From: Zoogloeaceae bacterium
GTDB lineage: Bacteria; Pseudomonadota; Gammaproteobacteria; Burkholderiales; Rhodocyclaceae
Direction of reading: 5' to 3'
DNA length: 64,000 nucleotides
Assembly: GCA_024235635.1 (NCBI GenBank)
Contig: JACKMA010000003.1
Coordinates: 682,001-746,000 of the forward strand
Shown here: positions 9,081 to 17,447 of the stretch, one piece after another
Layout of the letters: each line of letters starts with the position of its first letter
How positions within the stretch are numbered: the stretch's first letter is position 1
Notes under the pieces: generated by a model
Told to the model about the DNA's origin: nothing
The model's database searches: none
Seen by the model: the letters and a program-made list of their open reading frames with translations, nothing else
Translations under genes and position numbers: made by a program

Positions 9081-9776
9081 ATGATCGACACCTTGTTCGC
9101 AGCGCTGCGCCTGCTCGGCAGCTTCGACCGCACGCTGGTCGATATCGTCTGGCTGTCGCTGCGGGTGTCGTTGACCGCGGTCGTGCTCGGCGCGCTGATC
9201 GGCCTGCCGCTCGGCGCCTGGCTGGCGGTGGCGGAGTTTCGCGGACGCAACCTGCTGGTGGTGCTGGTCAACGGGCTGATGGGACTGCCGTCGGTGGTGG
9301 TCGGTGTCGTCGTCTATCTGGCGCTGTCGCGCTCCGGACCCTTCGGCAGTCTCGGCCTGCTGTTCTCGCCCGGGGCGATGGTGATCGCCCAGATGATGCT
9401 GGTGGTGCCGCTGATCGCCGCGCTGACCCGGCAGATCGTCGAAGATGCCTGGCGCGAGTACGCGCCGGAATTGCGGGTGATGGGCTTCAGCCGCGGCCAG
9501 AGCATGCAGACCCTGATCCACGACTGCCGCCATTCACTGCTGGTCGCGCTGCTGGCGGGCATCGGCCGGGCCATGTCCGAGGTCGGCGCGGTGATGATCG
9601 TCGGCGGCAACATCGACCACGTCACCCGGGTGATGACCACCGCGATCGCGCTCGAGACCAGCAAGGGCGACCTGCCGCTGGCGATCGCGCTCGGCATCGT
9701 GCTGATGGCAGTGGTGCTGGCCTTGAATGCCGCTGCCTTCCACATCCGGCGCTGGGCAATGAGGCGCTACGCCTGA
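9081..9776 (+). CDS. tupB: TupB-like ABC transporter permease (tungstate/molybdate)
   Basis: 231 aa with five or six membrane segments and an EAA-type cytoplasmic loop in the middle of the BPD_transp_1 fold. It resembles TupB more than ModB: the stretch around NGLMGLPSVVVGVVVYLALS and the RSGPFGSLGLLFSP loop are typical of the tungstate permeases. It overlaps the ATPase gene by one base (TGATG). There is no solute-binding protein gene (tupA) next to it. Upstream is the divergent moeA. Confidence 0.8.
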   Translation: MIDTLFAALRLLGSFDRTLVDIVWLSLRVSLTAVVLGALIGLPLGAWLAVAEFRGRNLLVVLVNGLMGLPSVVVGVVVYLALSRSGPFGSLGLLFSPGAMVIAQMMLVVPLIAALTRQIVEDAWREYAPELRVMGFSRGQSMQTLIHDCRHSLLVALLAGIGRAMSEVGAVMIVGGNIDHVTRVMTTAIALETSKGDLPLAIALGIVLMAVVLALNAAAFHIRRWAMRRYA

Positions 9777-10495
9777 TGTTCCCGATCGAACTCGCCGGCG
9801 TCGGCTTTCGGCCCGACGGCCAATGCGTGCTCAGCGGGATCGACCTGCAGCTCGACGGCGACGGCATCAGCATCCTGCTCGGGCCGAACGGGGTCGGCAA
9901 GACCGTGCTGCTGCGGATGATCGCCGGCCTGCAGCCGGTCAGCGAGGGTCGGCTCACCTGGGGCGCGGCGAGCCGGCCGGACGAGGCGGTCGCGATGGTC
10001 TTCCAGCAGCCGATGATCCTGCGCGCGAGCGTGCTCGACAACGCTGCCCTCGGCATGAAGCCGCTGGCCTTCGGCCGCCGCGAGCGCCGCCGGCGCGCAC
10101 ACGAGATGCTCGAACGGGTCGGGCTGGCAGATCGCGCCGCCGACAGCGCGCGCCTGCTGTCCGGCGGCGAGCGCCAGCGGCTGGCGCTGGCGCGGGCGTG
10201 GGCGGTACAACCCCGGCTGTTGCTGCTCGACGAGCCGACCGCCAGCCTCGACCCGTCGGCGGTCGATGCGGTCGAGGACATCATCCGCGGCATCCGCACC
10301 GACGGCTGCAAGGTGCTGATGACGACCCACAACCTCGGCCAGGCGACGCGGCTGGCCGACGACGTCATCTTTCTCGCTGATGGTCGCGTGCAGGAACATG
10401 CACCTGCCCGGCAGTTCTTCGCCCGGCCCCGCTCCAACGCGGCCCGCCGCTTCATCCAGGCGGAACTGCCTTGGCGGATCCGCTTCGACGAATGA
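9776..10495 (+). CDS. tupC: TupC-like ABC transporter ATP-binding protein
   Basis: 239 aa, a single ABC ATPase domain. Walker A is GPNGVGKTVLL, the signature LSGGERQRLALA, Walker B LLLLDEPTASLD, and the H-loop MTTHNLGQA. It pairs with the permease by translational coupling and probably energises tungstate or molybdate uptake. The length is short for a ModC: no C-terminal TOBE domain is present, as expected for TupC. Confidence 0.82.
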   Translation: MFPIELAGVGFRPDGQCVLSGIDLQLDGDGISILLGPNGVGKTVLLRMIAGLQPVSEGRLTWGAASRPDEAVAMVFQQPMILRASVLDNAALGMKPLAFGRRERRRRAHEMLERVGLADRAADSARLLSGGERQRLALARAWAVQPRLLLLDEPTASLDPSAVDAVEDIIRGIRTDGCKVLMTTHNLGQATRLADDVIFLADGRVQEHAPARQFFARPRSNAARRFIQAELPWRIRFDE

Positions 10496-10537
10496 ACCGG
10501 CGCCTTGGCGGCGCCCGAGCTACGGGAGGCAAGGACC

Positions 10538-11323
10538 ATGGATGTGGTGGATTACGAGATCTTCGGCACCGACATGCAATACGTCGAAGTCGAACTCGAC
10601 CCCGGCGAGGCCGCGGTCGGCGAGGCCGGGGCGATGATGTACATGCAGGCCGGCATCGAGATGGACACCGTGTTCGGTGACGGCTCGGCCGATCAGGGCG
10701 GCCTGTTCGGCAAGCTGCTCGGCGCCGGCAAGCGCCTGGTCACCGGCGAATCGCTGTTCACGACGGTGTTCCACCACGAAGGCCGGGGCAAGGCGCGGGT
10801 GGCCTTTGCCGCACCCTATCCCGGCCGCATCGTGCCGATCGACCTGGCGAGCCTCGGCGGCACGCTGATCTGCCAGAAGGATTCCTTCGTCTGCGCCGCC
10901 AAGGGTGTCTCCCTCGGCATTGCGCTGCAGCGTCGACTGGGCACCGGCTTCTTCGGTGGCGAGGGCTTCATCATGCAGAAGCTCGAAGGCGACGGCATGG
11001 CCTTCGTGCACGCCGGCGGCACCCTGTTGGAGCGCGATCTGGCGGCCGGCGAGCTGCTGCGGGTCGACACCGGCTGCGTGGTGGCTTACACGCCGTCGGT
11101 GGACTTCGACATCCAGTACGTCGGCAAACTCAAGTCCGCGATCTTCGGCGGCGAAGGGCTGTTCTTCGCGACCCTGCGCGGACCGGGGCGGATCTGGCTG
11201 CAGTCGCTGCCACTGTCAAGATTGGCCGGTCGCATCGTCAATTCGGGGCCCGGCGGCGCGCGGCGCGGCGAAGGATCGATCCTCGGCGGCATCGGCGACC
11301 TGCTCGACGGCGACAACGGCTGA
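10538..11323 (+). CDS. AIM24 / TIGR00266 family protein
   Basis: 261 aa. It is related to the TIGR00266 proteins, homologues of yeast mitochondrial AIM24, with a beta-rich double-stranded fold and no known catalytic residues. The family hallmarks GEAGAMMYMQ near the N-terminus and GGEGLFFATLRGPG near the C-terminus are present, with Gly-rich turns (GTGFFGGEGFIMQKLEG). The start is ATG 10538 with GGGAGG 8 nt upstream. It lies 42 bp after tupC on the same strand, but nothing suggests a shared function. It is probably cytoplasmic and its role is unknown. Confidence 0.85.
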   Translation: MDVVDYEIFGTDMQYVEVELDPGEAAVGEAGAMMYMQAGIEMDTVFGDGSADQGGLFGKLLGAGKRLVTGESLFTTVFHHEGRGKARVAFAAPYPGRIVPIDLASLGGTLICQKDSFVCAAKGVSLGIALQRRLGTGFFGGEGFIMQKLEGDGMAFVHAGGTLLERDLAAGELLRVDTGCVVAYTPSVDFDIQYVGKLKSAIFGGEGLFFATLRGPGRIWLQSLPLSRLAGRIVNSGPGGARRGEGSILGGIGDLLDGDNG

Positions 11324-11334
11324 GCGCCGGGTGG

Positions 11335-12216
11335 TCAGCCAGCGCGGCGACGCAGTCGATGGCCGAACAGATTGACGGCGAGCCCGAGCATCAGCAGCGC
11401 TCCGCCGGCGAAATGCGCCCGCTGCAGTGCCTCGTCATAGACCAGCCAGCCGGCGGTGAGGCCGACCAGTGGCACCAGCAACGGAAACGGCGCGACCTGG
11501 TTGGCCGGATAGCGGGCCAGCAGGTGGCTCCACAATCCGTAGCCGAGCAAGGTGGCCGCCCACGCCAGGTACAGCACCGCACCGCCCGCCAGCCAGCCGA
11601 AGCCTTCGATCGCCGCAACAATGGCCTGCGGCCCCTCGATCGCCAGCGACAGTGCGAGAAACGGCACGGGCGGCACCAGGCTGGCCCAGACCATGAACGC
11701 CAGCATGTTGACCGGGCCGTGGCGGGAGAGCCCGCGGCCGACGACATTGCCGAGTCCCCAGCTCGCGGCAGCCGCCAGCGTCATGACGAAACCGGCCAAC
11801 GGCATCGAACCGCCGTGAGTCGATCCGATCGCGACCAGTCCGAGGGCTGCCAGCAGCAATCCGGCGAGTTGCTCGGGCCGCCAGCGCTCGCCGAGCCAGA
11901 CGGCGGCGAACAACATCGTGAACAGCGCCTGCGACTGCAGCACCAGCGAAGCCAGACCCGACGGCATGCCGATGTGGATCGCCGTGAACAGAAAGGCGAA
12001 CTGGCCGAGCGCGATGGTCAGACCGTAGCCGACGTAGAGGCGCAGAGGCAGTTTCGGCGGCTGCAGGAAGAGCACCGCCGGCAAGGCTGCGGCGAGGAAG
12101 CGCAGGGCACCGAGCAGCAATGGCGGCACCTCGCCGACGCCGGCCTTGATGACGACGAAATTGAGACCCCACACCAGCACCACGACCAGCGCCAGCGCGA
12201 CGTCGACCGGCTTCAT
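11335..12216 (-). CDS. eamA: EamA-like exporter (O-acetylserine/cysteine type)
   Basis: 293 aa with ten predicted helices. It is close to E. coli EamA (YdeD) along its length: the N-terminal VVVLVWGLNFVVIKAG and the internal GMPSGLASLVLQSQALFT segments are almost the same as in that exporter of O-acetylserine and cysteine. The start codon overlaps the stop of the LysE-family gene by 4 bp (ATGA), so the two are translationally coupled. Convergent with the AIM24 gene, 11 bp apart. The exact substrate is inferred from homology. Confidence 0.82.
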   Translation of the reverse strand: MKPVDVALALVVVLVWGLNFVVIKAGVGEVPPLLLGALRFLAAALPAVLFLQPPKLPLRLYVGYGLTIALGQFAFLFTAIHIGMPSGLASLVLQSQALFTMLFAAVWLGERWRPEQLAGLLLAALGLVAIGSTHGGSMPLAGFVMTLAAAASWGLGNVVGRGLSRHGPVNMLAFMVWASLVPPVPFLALSLAIEGPQAIVAAIEGFGWLAGGAVLYLAWAATLLGYGLWSHLLARYPANQVAPFPLLVPLVGLTAGWLVYDEALQRAHFAGGALLMLGLAVNLFGHRLRRRAG

Positions 12217-12866
12217 CCGCTGCGGCTCGCCAGGTAGGCGCCGGCGCCGATCATGATGGTGCCGGCACTGCGGTTCAGCAGCCGGGTCGCACGGGCTGAC
12301 CGGAACAGGCGCCGCGCCCGGGCGGCCCCGGCCGCGATCAGCATCAGTCCGGCCATCAGCGCGACCAGCGTCAACGCCGAGGCCAACGCGATGTCGATCG
12401 CGCTCAGGCTGGCGAGATCCATGAAGCTCGGCAGGAAGGCGACGTAGAACAGGATCACCTTGGGGTTCGAGGCCGAAATCACGAAACCCTGGAAGAAGCT
12501 CGCGCGGCGTGACGCCGGCGGCACCGCGGCGCCGTCGATGCCGTCGGCGACCGGCGCGCGCCAGATACCGATGCCGAGCCAGACCAGATAGGCGGCGCCG
12601 AGCCAGCGTACCGCCGTGAACAGCTCGCTCCAGTTGTGCGCGATCGCCGCCAGGCCGAGACAGGCAAAGATCAGATAGGCAATGTCGCTGACCACCATGC
12701 CGAGCGACAGGAAGACGCAGGCGCGGGCACCATTGCCGAGGGCACGGGCGAGCACCGCGAATACGCCGGGACCCGGCGTGATGCCGAAGACGAAGATGGC
12801 GAAGAAGAAGGCGAGGGCGCTCTCGGGGCTCACGGTGCCGGCCGCAGGTGGTTTCGAAGGCGTCAT
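12213..12866 (-). CDS. LysE/RhtB-family amino-acid exporter
   Basis: 217 aa, six hydrophobic segments. The RhtB/LysE N-terminal signature FGITPGPGVFAVLARAL and the later SNPKVILFYVAFLPSF are present. I chose ATG 12866, which gives the family's usual length and starts at the first membrane helix; the open frame extends upstream but without family similarity. It is the first gene of a two-gene exporter operon with eamA. RhtB-family members export threonine, homoserine, leucine or other amino acids; the substrate here is unknown. Confidence 0.85.
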   Translation of the reverse strand: MTPSKPPAAGTVSPESALAFFFAIFVFGITPGPGVFAVLARALGNGARACVFLSLGMVVSDIAYLIFACLGLAAIAHNWSELFTAVRWLGAAYLVWLGIGIWRAPVADGIDGAAVPPASRRASFFQGFVISASNPKVILFYVAFLPSFMDLASLSAIDIALASALTLVALMAGLMLIAAGAARARRLFRSARATRLLNRSAGTIMIGAGAYLASRSG

Positions 12867-13118
12867 TAGAGCGGCCACCGGGGGGGCGCAGTCAAGCGCC
12901 GTGCGCCGCCTGTCGCCTCGGCGCGGCAGCCCGTAGCGGCGTGCGCGCCATCGTTGGCCGGTCGCGCCTACCATCGCATCGTTCCGATCGGACGAGACGG
13001 CGCGCACCGCCCGATCGCCGGCCCACGGGATTGGTCGATGGTGCCGAACGCGCGATTGATTCAGAATGTCCGCCGCATGTCGGCCTCGCTTGAATCGGCC
13101 GCTGACCCCATCGCCGAT

Positions 13119-13128
13119 GGACATGTCC
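13119..13128. promoter_or_regulatory. 10-bp perfect palindrome upstream of exosortase H
   Basis: GGACATGTCC lies 22 nt before the exosortase start, between the divergent lysE-type gene and xrtH. It may be an operator or chance. Nothing else stands out in the 283-bp gap 12867-13149. Confidence 0.25.
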
Positions 13129-13149
13129 TGGTGAGGACCGACACCCGCA

Positions 13150-13650
13150 ATGCTGCGCTTCCTGTCGATATTCCTGATTGCAGTCGTGGTCCTGCTGGTG
13201 GCCGAATTGACGCCGCCGGTCCAGGCCTGGGTGATCCAGCCTTGGACCGCGCTGGTGGCAGCGACCAGCGCTGCGCTGGTGCGCAGTTTCGACGACAGCG
13301 TGCTCGCCCACGGCAACATCCTGCACGACAGCGCGACCGGCGTCGGCGTCTCGATCGAGGCCGGCTGCAACGGCGTCGAGGCCAGCCTGATCCTGCTGGC
13401 CGCGCTGTTGGCCTATCCGGCCGAATGGCGCGCCAGGCTGTGGGGAGCGGTAGCCGGCTTCGCGGCGATCCAGATCGCCAACCTCGCCCGCATCATCACC
13501 CTGTTCTATCTGGCCGGCTGGAACCAGTCGGTGTTCGAGTTCGCGCACCTCTACCTGTGGCAGGCACTGATCATGCTGGACGTGGTCATCGTCTGGCTGC
13601 TGTGGATCCGCTGGGTCACCAAGCGGCAATTCGCCGATGCGACCGACTAG
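13150..13650 (+). CDS. xrtH: Exosortase H (XrtH)
   Basis: 166 aa, an inner-membrane cysteine transpeptidase-like sorting enzyme of the short XrtH class, which is associated with IPTLxxWG-CTERM substrates. The proposed catalytic triad is visible: Cys73 in EAGCNGVEA, Arg114 in NLARII and His133 in FAHLYLW. There are several membrane helices, starting with residues 4-20. The start is ATG 13150 with GAGGA upstream. It overlaps the next gene by 14 bp, and that gene is the known XrtH partner. No protein with an IPTL-CTERM tail is encoded in this window, so its substrates lie elsewhere. Confidence 0.9.
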   Translation: MLRFLSIFLIAVVVLLVAELTPPVQAWVIQPWTALVAATSAALVRSFDDSVLAHGNILHDSATGVGVSIEAGCNGVEASLILLAALLAYPAEWRARLWGAVAGFAAIQIANLARIITLFYLAGWNQSVFEFAHLYLWQALIMLDVVIVWLLWIRWVTKRQFADATD

Positions 13651-14320
13651 CCTGCTTGCCGGCTTCTTCCTGCGGGCGCTGGCCTGGCTGGCCGTCACGC
13701 TGCCGCTGTGGGCCGCCGCGGGACCCTGGTTTGCGCAACCGCCCGCCTGGCTGGCCGAGCAGCTGATGCGTGCCGGCTTCGGCTTCTGGGTGGTCGACAC
13801 CGAACTCGAAGGCACCATCCAGACCCTGGTGACGGCAATCGGCGTGCGCAGCCCGGACGGGCGGATCGGCGACCTGCTGCCGACCGCACACGTCCTCAGC
13901 TACGCCTACGGCACGCCGCTGGCTGCGGCCCTGCTGCTGGCAAGCCGTGTCCGCGGCTGGTGGTGGCGATTGCCGCTGGCGGCCCTCGCACTGGTTCCGT
14001 TCCAGGCGGCCAGCATCTGTCTGACCTGGCTGATGCAGGTCGCGGTGATCGCCGGCAACCAGACCGCTTCGCAGACCGGATTCACTGCCTGGCAGGTCAA
14101 CGCCATCGCCGCCGGCTATCAATTCGGCTATCTGATCCTGCCCACTCTGGTGCCGGTGCTGGTGTGGCTCGGACTGGATCGCAGCATCGTCGCCAAGGTC
14201 GCGCTGGAAGGTGCGCTGTCGGCCGTGGCGACCACCACGCCCGGTACCGGCGCCAGGGAAGACCGCGCCGGCGAACGTCCGGCATCGGACACGCGCGAAA
14301 CCGGCGCCAGGGTGCGCTGA
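13637..14320 (+). CDS. Exosortase H-associated membrane protein
   Basis: 227 aa with about five hydrophobic segments (near residues 5-30, 88-103, 110-140, 160-190) and a charged, disordered C-terminal tail rich in Thr, Arg and Glu. Its overlap with xrtH by 14 bp and general architecture fit the conserved membrane protein that accompanies XrtH. Its biochemical role is unknown; it may help to present or process sorted substrates. The start is ATG 13637. Confidence 0.75.
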   Translation: MRPTSLLAGFFLRALAWLAVTLPLWAAAGPWFAQPPAWLAEQLMRAGFGFWVVDTELEGTIQTLVTAIGVRSPDGRIGDLLPTAHVLSYAYGTPLAAALLLASRVRGWWWRLPLAALALVPFQAASICLTWLMQVAVIAGNQTASQTGFTAWQVNAIAAGYQFGYLILPTLVPVLVWLGLDRSIVAKVALEGALSAVATTTPGTGAREDRAGERPASDTRETGARVR

Positions 14321-14373
14321 ACCGGGACCGACGGCGACCGCGACAGCGACCAGGCGGGTGGGCATCGACGCGG

Positions 14374-14400
14374 TCAAGTTTCGGCACGTTTTGCCGTATT
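14374..14400 (+). promoter_or_regulatory. candidate sigma-28 (FliA) promoter of the chemoreceptor
   Basis: TCAAGTTT (14374-14381), an 11-nt spacer, then GCCGTATT (14393-14400). The FliA consensus is TAAAGTTT-N11-GCCGATAA, so the -35 has 7/8 matches, the spacing is exact, and the -10 keeps the GCCG core. It lies 43 nt before the chemoreceptor ATG, a typical FliA target. Confidence 0.65.
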
Positions 14401-14443
14401 GCAACATTGCCGAATCCCGATCGAATCCAGAAGGACCCGCACC

Positions 14444-16057
14444 ATGTTCTCCAGCGTCAGATTCCGACTTTTCGCCCTCGCCGGGCTTAGCCTATTGGCA
14501 GTCGTACTGCTCGTCGGTCTGACTTTCGTCGACCTGCGACGGCTGGGCCAGCAGCAGGACGAAACCTACCTCCGCTCGCAGACTGCCAGCCGCGCGATGG
14601 AGGCTTCCCGGCTGGGTGCCCAGTTCTATCGCATCATCGGCGACGCGGTGATCAATCGCGACCTGAACGGTGCAGAACGGGCGTTCTCGGCGCTCGAGAC
14701 CGAGGCTGCGGCCGATCTCGACGCCCTCGCTGCGGCTGCCGATACCGATGCCGAGCGGCGTGCCGTTGCCGACGCTCGCCGCGGTATCGACGAAATCGTG
14801 AACCTGTTCGAAACCCGCCTGGTGCCGGCGCTGCGCGATGCCGAAACGGTCGATCCGACGGTGCAGCGCATCGACGACGACATCGACAGGCATGTCGATG
14901 CGGTGCGCAGCAACCTCAAGGCGATGGCCGAATCGACGCTGACCGAGGCAGCAGAAGCGGACCGCAACTTCGACGACACCCGTGCCGGAACCACCCGCTA
15001 CAGCCTGGCGATCGGCGTGATCGTGGCGGTCTTGCTCGCGGTCGTCAGTCTGCGCATCGCGTCGTCGATCACGCGTCCACTGTCGACCGCACGCGATGCC
15101 ACCCAACGCATCGCCGGGGGCGACCTCAGCACCGACGTCGCGATCATCGGCCGCGACGAGATCGCCGACCTGCTGACCGCCTGCAGCCGCATGCAGGATG
15201 GCCTGCGTGAGATCGTCGCTCAGCTTCAGGACAATGGACAGCGCATCTCGGCGATGAGCGAGGAACTGGCTACCACCACCGAGCAGATCTCGGCGGCGAC
15301 CCAGGAGCAATCCGAGTCGGCGTCGGCCATGGCAGCCAGCGTCGAGCAGATGTCGGTATCGATCACCCATGTTTCGGACCGGGCCAGCGACGTACGAACG
15401 GCCTCGTTAAGTTCCGGCGACGCCTCGCGCGAAGGCGACACGGTCATGAAGAGCTTGCTCCAGGGCAACCGCGAGACCTCGGCCGCCGTCGAGGACGCCG
15501 CGAGCCGCATCCGCGACCTCGGACGGCTGTCGGAGGAGATCAGCTCGATCGTGATGGTCATCAGCGAAGTCGCCGAGCAGACCAACCTGCTGGCACTGAA
15601 CGCCGCAATCGAAGCGGCACGGGCCGGCGAGCAGGGACGTGGCTTTGCCGTCGTTGCCGACGAGGTGCGCAAGCTGGCGGAGCGGACCGGGCAGTCCACC
15701 CAGGACATCACGCGGATGATCGGCGAGATCCAGACCGTCACCCGCGACGCGGTGGCCGGCATGTCGGCGGCCGTCGAGCGGGTTCACGCCGGCAACGACC
15801 TGTCGCAGCGGGCGCAGGCGACGATGGCCGAGATCGGCAACCGTTCGAGCAGCGTCGTCGCCTCGGTCGAAGAGATCACCAGCGCGCTGCACGAGCAATC
15901 GGCCGCCAGCAACGACATCGCGCGCCGGGTCGAACAGATCGCCGTCGCCAGCGAAGAGAACAGCGCGGCGGTGCGCAGCACGGCCGAATCCGCCAAGAGC
16001 CTGGAAGAGGTCTCGGTCCTCCTGCAACGGTCGATCGCACGCTTCCGACTCGCCTGA
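14444..16057 (+). CDS. Methyl-accepting chemotaxis protein
   Basis: 537 aa. TM1 is at about 8-30, a periplasmic four-helix-bundle-like domain at about 31-185, TM2 at about 186-208, HAMP at about 208-262, and a long cytoplasmic coiled coil at about 270-530. The signalling hairpin tip EQTNLLALNAAIEAARAGE and the FAVVADEVRKLAERT strand are canonical, so it should couple to CheA/CheW. There is no C-terminal NWETF-type CheR/CheB tether. The start is ATG 14444 with AAGGA upstream; an in-frame ATG at 14399 adds a tail with no signal character. The ligand is unknown. A FliA-like promoter precedes it. Confidence 0.93.
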   Translation: MFSSVRFRLFALAGLSLLAVVLLVGLTFVDLRRLGQQQDETYLRSQTASRAMEASRLGAQFYRIIGDAVINRDLNGAERAFSALETEAAADLDALAAAADTDAERRAVADARRGIDEIVNLFETRLVPALRDAETVDPTVQRIDDDIDRHVDAVRSNLKAMAESTLTEAAEADRNFDDTRAGTTRYSLAIGVIVAVLLAVVSLRIASSITRPLSTARDATQRIAGGDLSTDVAIIGRDEIADLLTACSRMQDGLREIVAQLQDNGQRISAMSEELATTTEQISAATQEQSESASAMAASVEQMSVSITHVSDRASDVRTASLSSGDASREGDTVMKSLLQGNRETSAAVEDAASRIRDLGRLSEEISSIVMVISEVAEQTNLLALNAAIEAARAGEQGRGFAVVADEVRKLAERTGQSTQDITRMIGEIQTVTRDAVAGMSAAVERVHAGNDLSQRAQATMAEIGNRSSSVVASVEEITSALHEQSAASNDIARRVEQIAVASEENSAAVRSTAESAKSLEEVSVLLQRSIARFRLA

Positions 16058-16118
16058 TCGTGGCGGTGCGGTCTGTGGCCGCGGCGCGATCGCGGATCGC
16101 CCGTCTGGGCCGTACCGC

Positions 16119-16322
16119 TTAGCTGCCGCCGCGGCCGGTCCACCACAAGGCGCGGGGCGCACGCGCGGCTTCGGCGTCGGTGGCCAGCGCGCGCCATCGA
16201 TCCGCCGCCTGTAGTCGCGCCACCTCGTCGCCGCGGCGGTCCGCCGCCTCGGCGAGCGACTTCAAGCGCTGCATTCTGGCCCTGCGCAGCAGGCGCTTGC
16301 GGCCGATTTCGTCAAGTGGCAT
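16119..16322 (-). CDS. small basic helical protein, hypothetical
   Basis: 67 aa from ATG 16322 (an alternative ATG at 16343 adds 7 residues). It is rich in Arg and Ala and probably helical (RKRLLRRARMQRLKSLAEAA), with no motif that I recognise. It follows the DUF3616 lipoprotein gene on the same strand after a 96-bp gap. Codon use looks like its neighbours, but a chance open frame is possible. Confidence 0.35.
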   Translation of the reverse strand: MPLDEIGRKRLLRRARMQRLKSLAEAADRRGDEVARLQAADRWRALATDAEAARAPRALWWTGRGGS

Positions 16323-16418
16323 CGAATCGCCCCGGTTTCGCATGCAACCGCCGACTGATGACCGTGGAACCGGTGTCGCGGTCGCACATGCCTGCCGTTC
16401 GGCGTTGGTGCGCCGGAT

Positions 16419-17423
16419 TCACTCGGCGGTGAGTTCGGAATATGGGATCAGCACGAATCGCCCCGGTTTGCCGCTGAGGCCGTTGCCCTCGTCGCTGACG
16501 ATCAGCACGCCCAACGGGCGACCGTCGCGGACCACCGGCGTCACGCCTTCGGCCTGGCGCAGCTTGCCGAGTTCGGGCGCGCGCAGGCGGGTGGGCGCAT
16601 TGCCGCTGTGGCCGTCCCATAGCCACAGCTTGAAGTTCTTGTCGGGGCGGCGGCTGACAATCAGATAGCCGCCGAGTTGCTCGTCCCAGGCCATCGCGCG
16701 GATGCCGCCCTGGTCGAGATCGAGCAATTGAAGCTCGGGATCGACGCGCGGCTCCTCGTCGGCGTCAAACATCGCCTGGGGATTGAGCAGGGTGACGATC
16801 ACCGCGTGCTCGTCCTTCAGCGGCGCCCGCAGGCCGATCAGCAGATGGCGCTTGTCGCGGTCGAAGCTCAAGCCCTCGATGTTGAATCCCTCATCGCCCT
16901 TGACATCGCGGATCTTCGACGCATCCCGCAGGAAGTCGTGGGACTGGATGATCGCCTTGCGCAGTCCGCGCTTGATCCGCATGTCGACGACGTCCGCGCC
17001 GTGCAGTCCGAAACGCACGATGTGCTCACGCTGGTCGTCGCGCTTGCCGCCGGATTTTCGGGAATGGGAGGTGATCGCGTAGATGCGGCCATCGGCGTCG
17101 ATGCTGATGTCCTCGAGATCCTCGAGACTGCCGAGAGCGCGGTTGGACGACAACCAACCGGTCAGCGACCTGCGCCACAGTGCCTGTTCTTCGGCATCGC
17201 CATCCGGGCCCAGCGTGAACAACGAGATCGGCTGCGAGGATTCGTCCTCGACCACGATAAAGCGACCGTCGGGCAGTTGCTGGACACCCGACGGTTCGTA
17301 GATGTTCTCGAACTTGCGGAATCCCTCTTCGGCGTCACCGGCGTTACCGACGCTGCATGCTGTCGCCAGCAGCAAGAGACCCGAAACCAGATACCACCGC
17401 GCCAGACTGCTCAGCAATTGCAT
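16419..17423 (-). CDS. DUF3616 domain lipoprotein
   Basis: 334 aa. The N-terminal signal ends in LLATAC with the lipidated Cys at residue 23, so it is probably membrane-anchored and periplasmic. The rest is a beta-propeller-like DUF3616 domain with repeated strands such as FIVVEDESSQPISLF, DISIDADGRIYAITSHS and FNIEGLSFDRDKRHLLIG. Its function is unknown; relatives are often annotated near phytase-like or SdiA-regulated propellers. It lies 24 bp after the DUF5706 gene on the same strand, with GGAG before its ATG, so the two are probably one transcript. Confidence 0.75.
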   Translation of the reverse strand: MQLLSSLARWYLVSGLLLLATACSVGNAGDAEEGFRKFENIYEPSGVQQLPDGRFIVVEDESSQPISLFTLGPDGDAEEQALWRRSLTGWLSSNRALGSLEDLEDISIDADGRIYAITSHSRKSGGKRDDQREHIVRFGLHGADVVDMRIKRGLRKAIIQSHDFLRDASKIRDVKGDEGFNIEGLSFDRDKRHLLIGLRAPLKDEHAVIVTLLNPQAMFDADEEPRVDPELQLLDLDQGGIRAMAWDEQLGGYLIVSRRPDKNFKLWLWDGHSGNAPTRLRAPELGKLRQAEGVTPVVRDGRPLGVLIVSDEGNGLSGKPGRFVLIPYSELTAE

Positions 17424-17447
17424 TAGCTCCGGCAGGATTGCGCGGCA

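Noticed and set aside
12213..13370. Extended N-terminus of the LysE-type gene
   Set aside because: The added residues are not conserved, and the family start fits ATG 12866.
16058..16118. Terminator after the chemoreceptor gene
   Set aside because: G+C-rich partial repeats occur, but there is no stable symmetric stem with a T run.
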